Source: Bryum argenteum
Lineage: Eukaryota > Streptophyta > Bryopsida > Bryales > Bryaceae
Assembly: GCA_037043015.1 (NCBI GenBank)
Contig: CM073323.1
Location: 8,742,001-8,806,000 of the forward strand
Direction of reading: 5' to 3'
Length of the DNA stretch: 64,000 nucleotides
The notes beneath the pieces are model-generated. The model was not told where the DNA came from, did no database searches, and was given only the letters and a program-made list of their open reading frames with translations. The translations under genes were made by a program, and so were the position numbers. Positions 12,441 to 24,016 of the stretch are shown here, piece by piece. Within the stretch, counting starts at the first letter, position 1; every line of letters starts with the position of its first letter.

Positions 12441-13671
12441 CAACCAAAATGTAACAAATAGTTCAATATCAATAGTTCCAATTTGGTCACATTCATTGAA
12501 AATTCTAGCACATAATAGAGAAATCCGTTAAGTACGATGGATTAAGGATCAAAATACCCACTTTTGGTCGGACTGCGGACCAAACGTCGAATTGGGCACC
12601 AAATATTTACTCTAAGATTGAACTGGGACTAAACTCAAAAATGCATGATTTTGATGATTTTTCTGACTTTGGTCCCGAGTTCAACTTGGTGCCGAGTCCG
12701 CAACGTGACGAGCAGAAAACCTAGTGATTTTGTCTCTAGTTTACATCTAGTCCCCTAGTTTGGTGCATTTGGTCACCAACCCGTTCTACTTAGCGGATAA
12801 CTGAAAACAAGGAGCGAAACGACGGACTGGGGACCAATATATCCGGGGACTGCTCAATATAGTGGAGTTCTATAATATTTCCAGCTATCGGCGAAAGAGA
12901 GCTGCGGAATGTGAATGATCATACGATAGCTACCATACATATAATTACAAGTAAAAAGAGACGACATGGGCAGAATATATAATTTTTTTTCTCTATGCCC
13001 ATCAGTCCATGGACAAGGTTTGTCATATGGATGCAAACAAAATTTCATAATAACATATTTGAAAACTCACAATCATACGGTACCAAAATCGGTCGTACTT
13101 GATGCTATTGAAAAAGCTCTATGGGCCCTCAAAAACTCTCATAAAAACTTACCCAATCGACCCATAAACGGGTGGGCGGATTTAGGGGTTCACGCAAAGA
13201 ATGTCGGAGCGTGAATGGACGGACGGTTTCGAGGTACGGTAAGCGACCCATAAAAGCAAGCGGGTATGGGAAGAGCAGAAGTGATATCAAGCACCCTGGC
13301 AAATAAGGACACAACAGTAATAAACATAAAATTATGATGGGTCTAGTCAAAATGGATTGGATGGGTATGGGTATACCTGCCAGCGGAGGGGCAAGGGGGG
13401 GGAGGTGGGTACCTGCCAACGGGGGTGCCCGATTGGGTGGAGGTTGAGTATCACCCCATGCATCTCTGCCCTGCCCTGCCCGCTGGAAAGTGCCCCCCTT
13501 CCCCTCTCTCTACCAATTGGCTGCCCTGCCCCAGATATTTTCTTCTTCTCCGCCAGCAGACATGCTTGCATGCAGAGTCCCATACCTCCTCACTATTATT
13601 TCACCCTGCCCCTGCCCCTGCCCCTGCCCCTGCCCTGTACGACATACGATGCTTCTCATTGCCTTATCCAC
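12441..13671. other. intergenic DNA with a GC-rich simple-sequence patch
   Basis: No gene recognised. From about 13370 to 13640 the sequence is G- or C-rich and built from short units such as GGGTATGGGTA and CCCTGCCCCTGC. Open frames in this patch in several frames reflect the simple sequence. A related patch lies at 21990-22160. Confidence 0.45.
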
Positions 13672-14025
13672 TAAGGGAGAGTGCTCAAAACTGGAAAGCC
13701 GTACCAATAATGGAGCACTATGCTTCTTCACCCACAGGTTTATAATAGCTTCTTCACTCAACACTCTGCAGCATGGCATGGCAACCAATTGTAGAAGAGT
13801 CCAAACAAGGGCAATCAATTGGTACAGAGCGGAAGGGGACTTTCCATTGTGAAGAAATTAGGGAAACACCTTTGAGACTGCTTACGAAAATTCATAGCAA
13901 ATTGTAGAAGAGCCCAAAAATCATGAATCCACTAAGACTGTCTTTCCCCATGCATGAAAATTACTTCCATGATTTTCTTCATTACAGATTGGGAAATCTG
14001 AGCTAGTTTTGAGCACTCTCCCTTA
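13672..14025. mobile_element. miniature inverted-repeat element, family F (354 bp)
   Basis: The left end TAAGGGAGAGTGCTCAAAAC is matched by its reverse complement at the right end, about 23 of 24 bases. The interior is AT-rich and non-coding, with a short internal repeat (TTGTAGAAGAG, twice). I could not identify a clean target-site duplication, so the superfamily is not assigned. Confidence 0.65.
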
Positions 14026-14201
14026 CCATTGTTTTTTTACGAGGGTGCCAAGGTTGGTAGAATACTTATAGACTCATGTGATGAACTACGGGATGGGACT
14101 TGTACCGAGTATTAATACCATCATGTAGGCAAGAATAAAATAATTTTTGGGGACGTGTGTTGTTTTCCTACTATGTGTGACGGACTTTGAACAATTAACC
14201 C

Positions 14202-14794
14202 TTAACCCTTAATTGACATCCTTGTTTTCCACTAATTGGAGAGAAATGCAACCTCATTGTCTTCTCGCCCTATTTCTGCATTGAAGGTAAAACAATTTTG
14301 AGAATCGGAAACGGTGGTTATCAAGGTAACTTGGTGATGTGACCAATGCAAAAAAGATCGATCACATCGGGTTTAATCTCAAAAAATGGCACCGTTGAGA
14401 AAAAATGTTTTGGTTGCTGATCATGAGTGAGAAATATCATATTGCTTTTTTGATTTTTCCCCCCTTGGGTCATTTTTTCTGAAAATTGGCATCATAGAGC
14501 ATGGTATAGGGATAAAGATCAAGATTTTTTATTATTTTGAAAAAAAAGTTGTCAAAAAAATAAAAAGAAATGCCAAGTCAAAGAGCATTGACCATGGGAT
14601 CACGTGGCCCCTACAATTTCGTGCGGATCACACAAACCTCAAGAAGGCGATCGAGAAGGAGCATTGGATTTGGAAAAACAAAAGAATAGGGGTGCCTTTG
14701 GACAAGATTTGCACCCTACCACTGTGTCGGACCCCAAAAGCAAAAACAATGACCTTGGTGACCAGTTTGGTCACCGGTGACAATTAAGGGTTAA
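14202..14794. mobile_element. TTAA-bounded miniature transposon, copy P2 (~590 bp)
   Basis: The left boundary is TTAA followed by CCCTTAATTGACATCC. The right boundary read on the other strand is TTAA followed by CCCTTAATTGTCACC. The TTAA is intact on both sides and the inverted repeat extends about 13-15 bases. No coding capacity. The right end abuts repeat A2. Confidence 0.7.
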
Positions 14795-15221
14795 ACGTCT
14801 CGTGTGTTGCAAATCAACACAAAGGATCACAGGTTAGAAGCTCAAAGAGTCATATCTTCTTCATTCAAAGTCTCTTTTGGATGAAATCACTTGAATTAGG
14901 TCCCATATTGCAAACTCGTATACTAAAGTATGAATTAATGACATGCATTTTATTGAAGGTAGCTTTTGTTTTTGGATTCTCAAACATGGGGCATGTTTTA
15001 CCATTGCAAGTCAATTATGGGGAATCAAAAATGAATCTCTAAGATAAAAAAACTACATGATCATGATCTCTAAATGAATTCCAATGACTTTGTGGTTGGG
15101 AGATGTTTCATCCAAATACTTATGTTATCGGATTTGCAATGGAAAAAGATTAAAAAAAGTGAAAAAAGTGGATGTTTTTTGAGGAGATATATCTCCTTTC
15201 TTTGTTGGGTTGGATCCCAAT

Positions 15222-15655
15222 TTAACCCTTAAGCGCCCACAGTGTCGTTTTTCGACATTTTGGATGTGAGGCTCCGTATTTGGTGCACAACCCCGCTTTC
15301 ATCCCATTGATTTTTCATCCGCCGTTTATTTTGCTCAACTCCTTGTTGGGTTTACTCTACTCCCTCCTTGGATAAATAGTAAAAACCTTGATCCTCAGTT
15401 TGTGAGAGTGGGCGAAGAGAATTTTCATGAAAGTTTTGGTGGTGTGATCTTCACCCCTTTTTTGCATGGATCTTGAAATCCATACCTCCAAATGGCATGC
15501 AACTTGGCGGTCACACTAATTGCCATGCTCCAAAGAAGATCCTACGGTTGGATTTTCCATTTTCCTCTTTTATTTTTTTTTACGCAGTTTTGAAAAAATC
15601 AGCATTATTACCAATTGTTAGGAGCTTTACCCCCCCTTGGGCGTTTAGGGGTTAA
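15222..15655. mobile_element. TTAA-bounded miniature transposon, copy P3 (434 bp), nested in repeat A2
   Basis: The left end is TTAA then CCCTTAAGCGCCCA. The right end on the other strand is TTAA then CCCCTAAACGCCCA, an inverted repeat with two mismatches. The flanks join to give CTAGACTTAAATTGG on the minus strand, which equals in length the uninterrupted sequence CTAGATTCAAATTGG in repeat A1. One TTAA therefore existed before insertion and two exist now. This is direct evidence for a TTAA target duplication. Confidence 0.85.
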
Positions 15656-15928
15656 GTCTAGTTTGTCTAGCACAAACCTCATATACATCCAAGATTTGAA
15701 GAGGACATGGCGTGCATTTTAATATGAAGGATTTAGTCCTAGCCTACTTTTCCGTTGTAAATAACTTGACAGTTTTCACCATTGCAAGGCTATTATTTGA
15801 GCCAAGAAGATTTTTTGATGAATTTTATTTTGGCAAAGTTGTTATCAAGATGGAGGTGAACATCTTTCTAGTTGGTAAATTCTTCATAACACTAGGTCAA
15901 CAAGTAACATTTCCACTCCAAAGTGAAA

Positions 15929-16033
<105 letters not shown>

Positions 16034-16084
16034 TTTTTGAAAATGTGTTTTTTGGGTAAACAGGTTGGGTCGTTTAGGGGTTAA

Positions 16085-17757
16085 GAGTTGGAGTGAAGGT
16101 CAATAACATATCTAGGAGTAAGGTGATTGCACCCAATGCCATCTTTTATGAATTGACATGATACCATCCTTCAAGTAACTTGCGTGGTTAAAATTAAAAA
16201 GCATTCTAACTCTAATTTACATAATTTAGAAAATCTTTATCATCAACCACCTAGGAACACTAATTGAACCCTATTTATTTTCTACTTTGCAATATTTTCA
16301 AATATACATGCTTTTGAGTTGTTGATTATTATTTTCAAATATACATGCACTAATTTAGATAATCATGTTATAATTTTTTTCTTTTGATCAATATTTTTAC
16401 CCTTTGTATTGGTGAAGTTGGACATCCTTCAAAAGTATTGGAATTCACGCTCTTGGTAAATATTTATGTCAAGAGTAAAATATTCTAGCATTTTCAAATA
16501 TAATAAAAACGTATCACTAATAAACAACTCTTGTGTAGTTGAAACACAGTCCCTGTGCATCCCACAAGTACACTCATAGTGGCACACTATCTTGAGCTCG
16601 AGTATAGTGTACATGGGTGTAGTAAGCCGCTACGGGTGTACGTACTCGTGGGGTGTACACAGACCATGTTTCCACTATTCAAAATCTCTAAAAGGTTGCA
16701 CATATTTTATCAAGTTTATACATTATTTTCTGGGGGAATAATTTGCATGAAGAGTGAAAAATCATTCGGAGTTTCTAAAATTTTCTATCGGCATTCTCAA
16801 CTTAGTCATGTACATGGGAAAAAAATATGAGCAAGATTTTTGGAGTATCTATAATGAAGTCAGGCTTTGCACAAAGTAAAACAAGTATTTCAATAATTGT
16901 CCAAAATTTTATTAGCATCAACTTTGAATAGTGCGATATACAAGTGGCACAAATCACATTGTTGAACTTCTACATAGTATTTGTGATAGTAACTGGGTTT
17001 AAGATCTTACCGTTGAAAGTACAAAAGACGAGTAAATGATATGATCATACCTCAAATTCAACAAGGTGGTAGAAAACTTTTTCTTTTTTTCTTTTCTTTT
17101 TTTCTTTTTTTTAAATGTTTTTATTAGAGGCCTACAAACACATGAACCTTTGGGGATTTAACTACCCATCATATCCTCAACATTTCCTTGTTGTGAAAGT
17201 CAAATGTATTAAGTGATTGTGTATGAAGCTCTACTTGACCTACCTTAGAAAGTACTTAAAAAAAAATTTAAGTACATAACATTGAGGAAATGATCTTGAG
17301 GTTTAATTTTTGGTACTTTGGATTGTACATTCTAACTTTATATTCAAGATTTCTATAACTATTTCAGAAAAAATCCAAAGAACTTCACTTGAATCAATTC
17401 CTCACAAGTCACAACCTTTATCTTTTAATAAGAGTTAAAAGACACCCACAAGCAATCCCAATCCTCCAATCTAAGTCTTGATTTTTAATTTTGTATTTTT
17501 AGCATGCACATCAAAGCTCAATTGTCGTTAAAATGACGATATTCTTTGTGTCTTTTTGCCAAAGCCGTGATGTGCCATCTTAACCACAATCTAAAACGTG
17601 TCATTTTGCAAGTATATTTCTGAACTCAAAATCACAAATATTTATGCTTGTGAAATGGCATGTTTTTAATATCACACACATCCTCACTGATATCAATCAC
17701 TTTTGTAAAACCACCAAAAATTTCCATATCATCACACTTATTTATGGTTTTTGACCT
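16085..17757. other. AT-rich intergenic DNA with a decayed family E copy
   Basis: No gene recognised. At about 16340-16545 the sequence resembles family E elements, with the shared interior TTAATATTTTTACCCT-like, GCATTTTCAAAT and a GTGTAGTTG end, but the left inverted repeat is eroded. A CTTTTTTT-rich tract lies near 17080-17115. Confidence 0.45.
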
Positions 17758-18163
17758 TCAAACGTTGTCGCGCACCTCTCCTTGAGGAGTGCCCGCAACA
17801 CCAAGGGCCCTAGGGGGACACCGGAGTGACGCCCGGGCCTTGGGGTGCCAAGGTGAAGGGAACCTAAGTGGGCCTAGTGTGGGAGAGGACCCCGGGCGTT
17901 GGAGACGCCTCTCGCCCACGGAGACTAGGACCCACGAGGGAATGGACATGAGATTATGGAAGCTCATGTTGCCACGATTCCGGGATGCTAAGGAGCACCT
18001 CATTTGGAGGTGTGAGCTAAAAGTCATGGGAGTTGGAAGATTGTGGGACTAAAGGGAGTGCTGTCCAGGGACAGTGCTGGACTGGGAAGCTGGCCCGGGA
18101 CTCCCGAATCTTCAGAGGGGCATAACTCCCTCAATACTTGTCGGAATGAGGCAAGTAAGGTGT

Positions 18164-18198
18164 CTATCGGCATCTACTTGACGAGTAGATGTCGATAG
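18164..18198. other. 15-bp stem, 5-nt loop perfect-type hairpin
   Basis: CTATCGGCATCTACT is followed by five bases and then AGTAGATGTCGATAG. Fourteen of fifteen positions pair. It lies in the GC-rich island and has no poly-T tract after it. Confidence 0.85.
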
Positions 18199-18409
18199 AG
18201 TGGTCGCTCGTCGCGTTTGGATGCGGGACAAGGCAGATACGAGCCCTGGAAGGTTCGGGAAGTCTCCCGGGGCCTTCCAGCGGCTAAGGCATTGGGAGAT
18301 TGGGTGGTCTTCCAAACTTTAGAGGTGTGAGGGTCCAGCCCTTCACCTAGGACCAGGGGGCTGCCGAATCCCACAGAGTATACTATGGGGAGGGCTGGTC
18401 TCCCTAGCT

Positions 18410-18700
18410 CACCAATCCCATGGTGCCTTGGTGGTGACCAAGGTGGGAGTCCCGAGTGGTGTGGCTAGTGTTGGGGCCTCACCATGGGGACTCCCAAGCC
18501 AAGGTGAGTCCCAATGGGTGGAGCTAGTGTTGGGGCTCCACCATGGGGACTCAAAGTGCAAAATGAGGCACGGTGGGTGGAGCTAGTGTTGGGGCTTCAC
18601 CACGGTGGCTCATAAGGACAAGGTGAGTCCCGGTGGGGGAGCTAGTGTTGGGGCTTCACCACGGGGACTCATATAGGCAAAATGAGGACCATGAGTGCTA
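18410..18700. repeat. 59-bp tandem repeat, about four to five units
   Basis: The anchor GCTAGTGTTGGGGC occurs at 18464, 18523, 18582 and 18641, exactly 59 bp apart each time. Between anchors the units share a CCACCATGGGGACTC-like block and an AAGGTGAGTCCC-like block. A weaker unit precedes the first anchor. Confidence 0.9.
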
Positions 18701-19425
18701 CCGATGTGGGGTGGTGTCTCACCGCCGGCGTTGTGATTACTTGGTGGCCTTGGGGTCACCATGGTGGTCATGGGCGGTGGTGAGGAGACACCACCAAGTG
18801 CGGTTAGGCCGCGTGGTATGGGAGTGCCACCAAGTTGGGCCTTGGACATAAGTGGAAGTCCGCACCTAACCATTGGCTACCTACGAAGGGGTTGAGTCCC
18901 GGTTGCATGAGTAAGAGGGATTGATAACCAAGCAGTGAGCTTGGTGGTTGGTATGGGGAGCTAACTTTGTGCATGTGGGGGATGTGCAGAGTTAGCGCTC
19001 GTGACACTTGCTAGAGTTGGGAAAAAGTTGGTGTAAGCTAAGGTGAGCTAGCAAGGGTTGCGACAAACGTGGTCACATGGCAATATTTTCTTGAACACCC
19101 GTCCGGAAAATATTTCTAATTCTTGAAAGCTCTCAAGAAAGCGTTCAAATTCTTGAAAGCATTCAAATTTTTCCTCTCAGAAGGCAAATATTTCTCAATG
19201 GCTGTTCAAAACATTGTTGTTTTTAAATCGTCCTTTCAGGTTAGAATCTAACAAATTCAATGTTATTTTTTAAAATTTTAAGCACCCCAAAACGCGCCAT
19301 TTTACAAGAATATGCCATTTTACCAGAATTGAGGTTATGGAGAGTGAAGCTCACATCAATGCTTACAACGTTATAGTATCAAGTGTTTGCAGCAAGTTAA
19401 ACCGAAACTGTTGTCCTTTTGTACC

Positions 19426-19804
19426 TTAACCCTTAAAGGTCCTTCCACTCCTCAATGGGCAACCCGAAATTGGATCTCAGCATCTTTTGGACTTGGGCAA
19501 CATGAATAGTGCACTTTTTGAACTTGGGCAGCATGAATGAACCAATCAATGATGAGTTTGCAACCTCCTACAAGGTTTTGTGCAATCCCAACCTACCTAC
19601 CACAATCCTTTCAAAGCACAAATCACTCATACAAATTGCGATTTGAATTGTAGGATTTCACTTTGTAGATGCATCACAAAAAGGTGACTAGAATGATATA
19701 AAAAAATAAGTGAAAAATTGAGGATCAGAAGAGCTTCAGGCAAGATTCTGTTGGAAAACAGCGAGAGGGGCTGACAGGCGCCTTTAAGGGTTAGCACCAC
19801 CCTC
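19426..19804. mobile_element. TTAA-bounded miniature transposon, copy P4 (379 bp)
   Basis: The left end is TTAA then CCCTTAAAGG. The right end on the other strand is CTAA then CCCTTAAAGG, so one target copy has drifted by one base. The interior is non-coding. Confidence 0.65.
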
Positions 19805-20732
19805 GTATGCTAGTTTAAAGTTATTTAGATGCATTCCTGAAGTTGTGGAACAACTGCTCGACGAAGGGTTTTTCCTGGCCACTGTGACTCAGAGTTATGT
19901 CATGGTCTCGAACACGCCTGCAAGCATTTGGTGCACAGCAAGCACACATCTTCCTACAGTGGTGGCAGAAATAAACTTGCAATTTTCCTCCGGTGAAAGC
20001 ACCTTAATCTCAAATCAGCAACTTCCATGGCATGACTAACATGCGAAAAGGAAAACCAACTTACACCGAAAAGAAACTAGCACGACCTAACAAGTCTCTC
20101 CAATCGAAACCCAAAGTAAAAGTACCCCATGCCCCACAGGACATTATCCAACATGCGCACCAATGACACAAGCCGGAAGTAGCCCTTCACGAAAGCAGTT
20201 CTTGGGGACCACGCCGATGAAACTCACTAAGCAACGTCCCAGCCTCTCTTCGAAATGATCGAGGCCAAAGGCGAAGAGTCCGCCGCACGACAGCAAACTG
20301 ATCGAGCAGGCGCAGAGCATCGTTCGATAATCAATATGGATCAGTAGAAGACTGTAACTTCACAAGGCCACGGTCAATGCACTAGAGCCATTAAATAAAC
20401 GACCTGAGTTCTGTGAGACCCGTTAGATATGCAAGAAGATCGTCAAAGGATCGATCGGAATGGAACTGCTTTAGAGCCTTCCGAACAATTCTGACTGTGA
20501 GGCCTGTAAGTTAGGTTTGCATGATATATGTAACCCCAACGGATCCGATTGAAACTACTGCTACACGGCATTGGAAAATGCAAAAGCAAGCACAGCTCAA
20601 TATGTAAACAGATGCATGCTGATAAGATCGAACGATGCTTCAAAGTATATGGCCTACCGTAGAAATGTCGCAGCTTTGAGCATACTGGGTTGTGTCCAAA
20701 GAACTCATATAAGCATTCAACGATCAGAAGCC
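19805..20732. other. intergenic DNA, no gene recognised
   Basis: Composition is closer to 45% GC between 20040 and 20700, but no frame on either strand continues far enough or resembles a protein. Nothing else to report. Confidence 0.4.
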
Positions 20733-20959
20733 ACTACACTAAATTTGATAATTAGTGTTAGATTATTATAAGATTTGAAAATGCTACAAGTTTTTACTTT
20801 TGTTTGAAAAAATTTACCAAGAGCATTGATTCTGATACTAATTATAAGGACCCCCATCTTGGCCAATACAGTGGGTAAAATTATTGAACAACAGTGAAAA
20901 CTTATAACATGTTTATGTAAATTAGTGTATCTAACACTAATTATCAAATTTAGTGTAGT
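20733..20959. mobile_element. inverted-repeat miniature element, family E copy E1 (227 bp)
   Basis: The left end ACTACACTAAATTTGATAAT and its continuation to about 31 bases are repeated exactly, in reverse complement, at the right end. The interior is AT-rich and matches copy E2 at 46939-47144. I could not define a target-site duplication. The CACTA-like start is suggestive of the CACTA/En-Spm group but is not proof. Confidence 0.75.
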
Positions 20960-21020
20960 TGAAATATATGAAAGATCTTGCATGCACCAAATGAAAGATT
21001 GAACAGTAGAAACTCCTGTC

Positions 21021-21643
21021 GGGTGATAGTCTGGTTGGGGTACCCAAAAAGGTTGTCCTATGAACAATTGCACTCTATGCTGGTGTGACAAGCATATCCA
21101 TTTTTAAACTGTAATACAATCAGACTTCATTAGATGTGGTTTTAGTTGTCTATACTTATAATGTATCAAGAAAAAAAATTAAAAATTAAAAAAAATATTT
21201 TGAAGTAATTTTATTTGATTTTTTAGTTGAAAAAGTAAGTCATGTCCCAATAACCTAAAATCCATAGAATCAAGCAAATGGAATATCAACCATTTTTATT
21301 TTAATATGATTTTTGAATATGACCTACATCTTCTTGTATAGAATACAAAATAATTTATTTAATAATAAAAAAATTAATTCATTGTGCACTATAATGCCTG
21401 CAAATCCCCAAATTCAACACTTTTTCCCTCATCTATGAATGGATCCAAACAAAATAAAAAATCTAAAAGAAAATCTATAGGCATATATACTTTGATTTCA
21501 GTGAGGTGCATGATATTTTATTTTCTATTTTAGGGTCTTTTTACTTGATTAAAATGACTAAATTAGACAAACTTTGGAGGCTTTCAATAAAAATAACCTA
21601 ATTAGTGTGTCCAAAAAGTGATACCCCAAGCTTACCATTGCCC
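21021..21643 (-). mobile_element. 623-bp miniature element, family B copy B1
   Basis: The element is bounded by GGG...CCC and flanked on both sides by the 4-bp duplication TGTC (21017-21020 and 21644-21647). Its reverse complement is nearly identical to copy B2 at 32727-33349, with the same length of 623 bp. Ends share an imperfect inverted repeat ending in TTGGGGTA. No coding frame. Four-base target duplications fit Sola-type or another poorly known superfamily. Confidence 0.85.
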
Positions 21644-21647
21644 TGTC

Positions 21648-24016
21648 AGTCAATGAAATTTCCAATCTTACCATATGTTATGTTTTGACTTTGGAGGACA
21701 ACCCACCATTTTCATTTCGATTAGTTTAGTAGTACAGTATTGCGTCCCGTATTGTTGTTTTATGGTACGTGGCTCAAAACTCACATGTAGTAGTGATAGT
21801 ACCCCAAATCGCTCATAGGCCAATCCAAGCCAGGAGGTACATTATAGCAGGGTTGTCATATCAGTTGTGTTGAGGTGATCGGGCGGACCAGTTGCCCTAA
21901 GCTCCTTGATTGTAGGGGGCATGTAATTCTTTGTGGATAAGACATTTCACAATAAAAGACCACGTAGGATGTGACGTGTAAGTCCATCGTGGCGTCAGGC
22001 GCTGGTAGTGGGGGGCAGGGCGGGTGCCGGTGGTGTCCGGGCGGGTGCCAAAAATGCAGGGCAGGTACCCTTTGGGCAAGGCGGATTGGAGCAGGGCAGG
22101 ACGGGTGACTGCTTGACTGGGCGGGAAAATTCGGGGCAGAGCGGATTTCTGTATTGGAGGGGAGGGGAAACCAAACAAGGCCATTTCAAATGTAACTAAT
22201 CCAAACATTCTCCTACAATATCCGAGTAATCAAAATCCTGGTTTTTGTGTGAGGAATGTTTGGACTTGCCCAAGTCCTCCCACTTTCAATTCCCACTCTT
22301 ATTCAAATTTGAGCTACCACATCCTATTCCCACTCAAGTTCAGAATTTGAGCTACCACACACCAATCCCACCCTCTTCTTATTCAATTTTGGAATATGAA
22401 AGATTGAACATGTAGGTCAACAATGATTTTAAAGAGACTTATATCCCTCCCATGCTAAAAAAACACATTTCATGATTGCATCCAAATGTAGCCTAATTTT
22501 TGTTTCTTGCATAACCTTGAAACGATAAGGAGAATTTAAATGTAGCTCGCGTCGAGAATTTAACAAAAGAGTTTTTAAAAATAAAGCTGCTTTGAATTTA
22601 GTTCACACTCACCAAAAGAAGACAATAATATGAAATTGTAAAAACATAGCCATATAGTATTTGTAATCTAGTATTTGTTGTCAATCTTTCTATCTTTATA
22701 TGATTTAGTTATACGTGTATCTAAACAATTAAATACTTGTATATTCTTAAAAACTCATATATTTGTATAAACCCTAAGATGCAAAATATATTCATAATAT
22801 ACTATTGGACTCAACTTGGAAATCTCAATCATAATGAGTACATTTAACTTGTTCTTGAACCGCTCTCGTAGTTTTGGCAAGAAGTACTCATGGTTACTTA
22901 ACATGAATAAGTTCATTGTTTGAAACATATGTAGTATTGTTTTGTAGAGAGTATAAGTTAGAATTAAAGAACACAATTTTATCTCTTGTCTTGGCCTTCA
23001 CTCTGAATAATCAATTATACTGTTGATGACATTCATTCGGTTCATTTCAAATTGATGTTGTGCTTGTCTGTTGAATTTAGTGTTGAAACAACCATATTGT
23101 GTAAGAGAATTGTTGCAAGAAAATGAGTCTACGTCTATGGTTATTTTGACAAGAAGGTTGAATATTGCATGTAACTTTGAATTAGCGCCAAATGTCAAAT
23201 CAGGAATTAGCCCACTTTCTTCAGGAATTAGCGCACTTTCTTCAGGAATTAGCGCACTTTCTTCGTGGTTGGATAGACTTCGCTTAGTTATTCGTTGATG
23301 TGAATAGACTGTTTGTGGATTCGTTTTCTCCATGGTGGCCCAAAACAAGTTATGCCAAGGTAGGGTGCTCACTTCAAGGTTCAAAGAAAAAGAATTGTTC
23401 ACTACGGCCATCCAAGCAAGAGGTATATTGTACAAGGCTGTACATTTTAAGCTGATTGGTTTGTGGTACACCTGCGGGTTCTATTTCCAAAATTCATAGT
23501 AGCTGGGAGAACACAAAATGCATGACTCCAATTGATCCAATCTCCTATTGTACGTACCTACTTTGCACAATTTCCGAAATCAGTACTCTTAGCCACTTCC
23601 CCAATGAGCTTTCAGCCTTCTATCTGGTCAAAATGAGTGAAGCAGGGCTTGAATAATTCAGGAAGAAAACCGAAGAAAAAAAAGCACTTTCTTAACCCCT
23701 TCTACCTCACATGTGGCCAAAAGCGTAAAACTTCGAAATGATTCCGTTTATTGATCAAGCTATCATTTGTGAGAGTCAACTTGTCAATCAGGGCAGTCTG
23801 ACCAATAAGTGAAGGTGGCTGCACAATGCCACATAAATTTGATTCGCTAAAAACTTACAAAATTTGTAGTACTCGAATAATTGACAATTACTGACAGTAT
23901 TCTAGAAACTTTCCAAGAGGAGTAAGTCCTACCATGCATAACTAACTGTAACTATGCATAATCATAGAAAGCAGAAATAGAGACGGACTACAAGCATTTT
24001 ACATTCAACGATCTGC
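21648..24016. other. intergenic DNA downstream of the beta'-COP gene
   Basis: No gene recognised. A GC-rich simple-sequence patch (GGCGGGTGC-type units) lies at 21990-22160 and resembles the patch at 13370-13640. A 21-bp repeat is listed separately. The last hundreds of bases before 24016 should contain the beta'-COP 3' untranslated region on the minus strand. Confidence 0.45.
23200..23262. repeat. 21-bp tandem repeat, three units
   Basis: TCAGGAATTAGCGCACTTTC plus one T occurs three times in a row, with one base difference in the first unit. The unit is a multiple of three, so it leaves a heptapeptide repeat in open frames that are probably not coding. Confidence 0.92.

Larger units (their letters stand above)
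17758..19080. other. GC-rich island of unknown origin (~1.3 kb)
   Basis: The segment is markedly more GC-rich than the AT-rich DNA on both sides, with sharp edges near 17760 and 19080. It contains a strong hairpin (18164-18198) and a 59-bp tandem repeat. No frame resembles a known protein. The composition and non-coding character would fit an LTR or leader of a retroelement, but I found no matching second LTR, primer-binding site or polyprotein here, so the identity is open. Confidence 0.5.

Noticed and set aside
18464..18700. CRISPR-like array of regular repeats
   Set aside because: The 59-bp units are tandem without unique spacers, and the DNA is eukaryotic nuclear.
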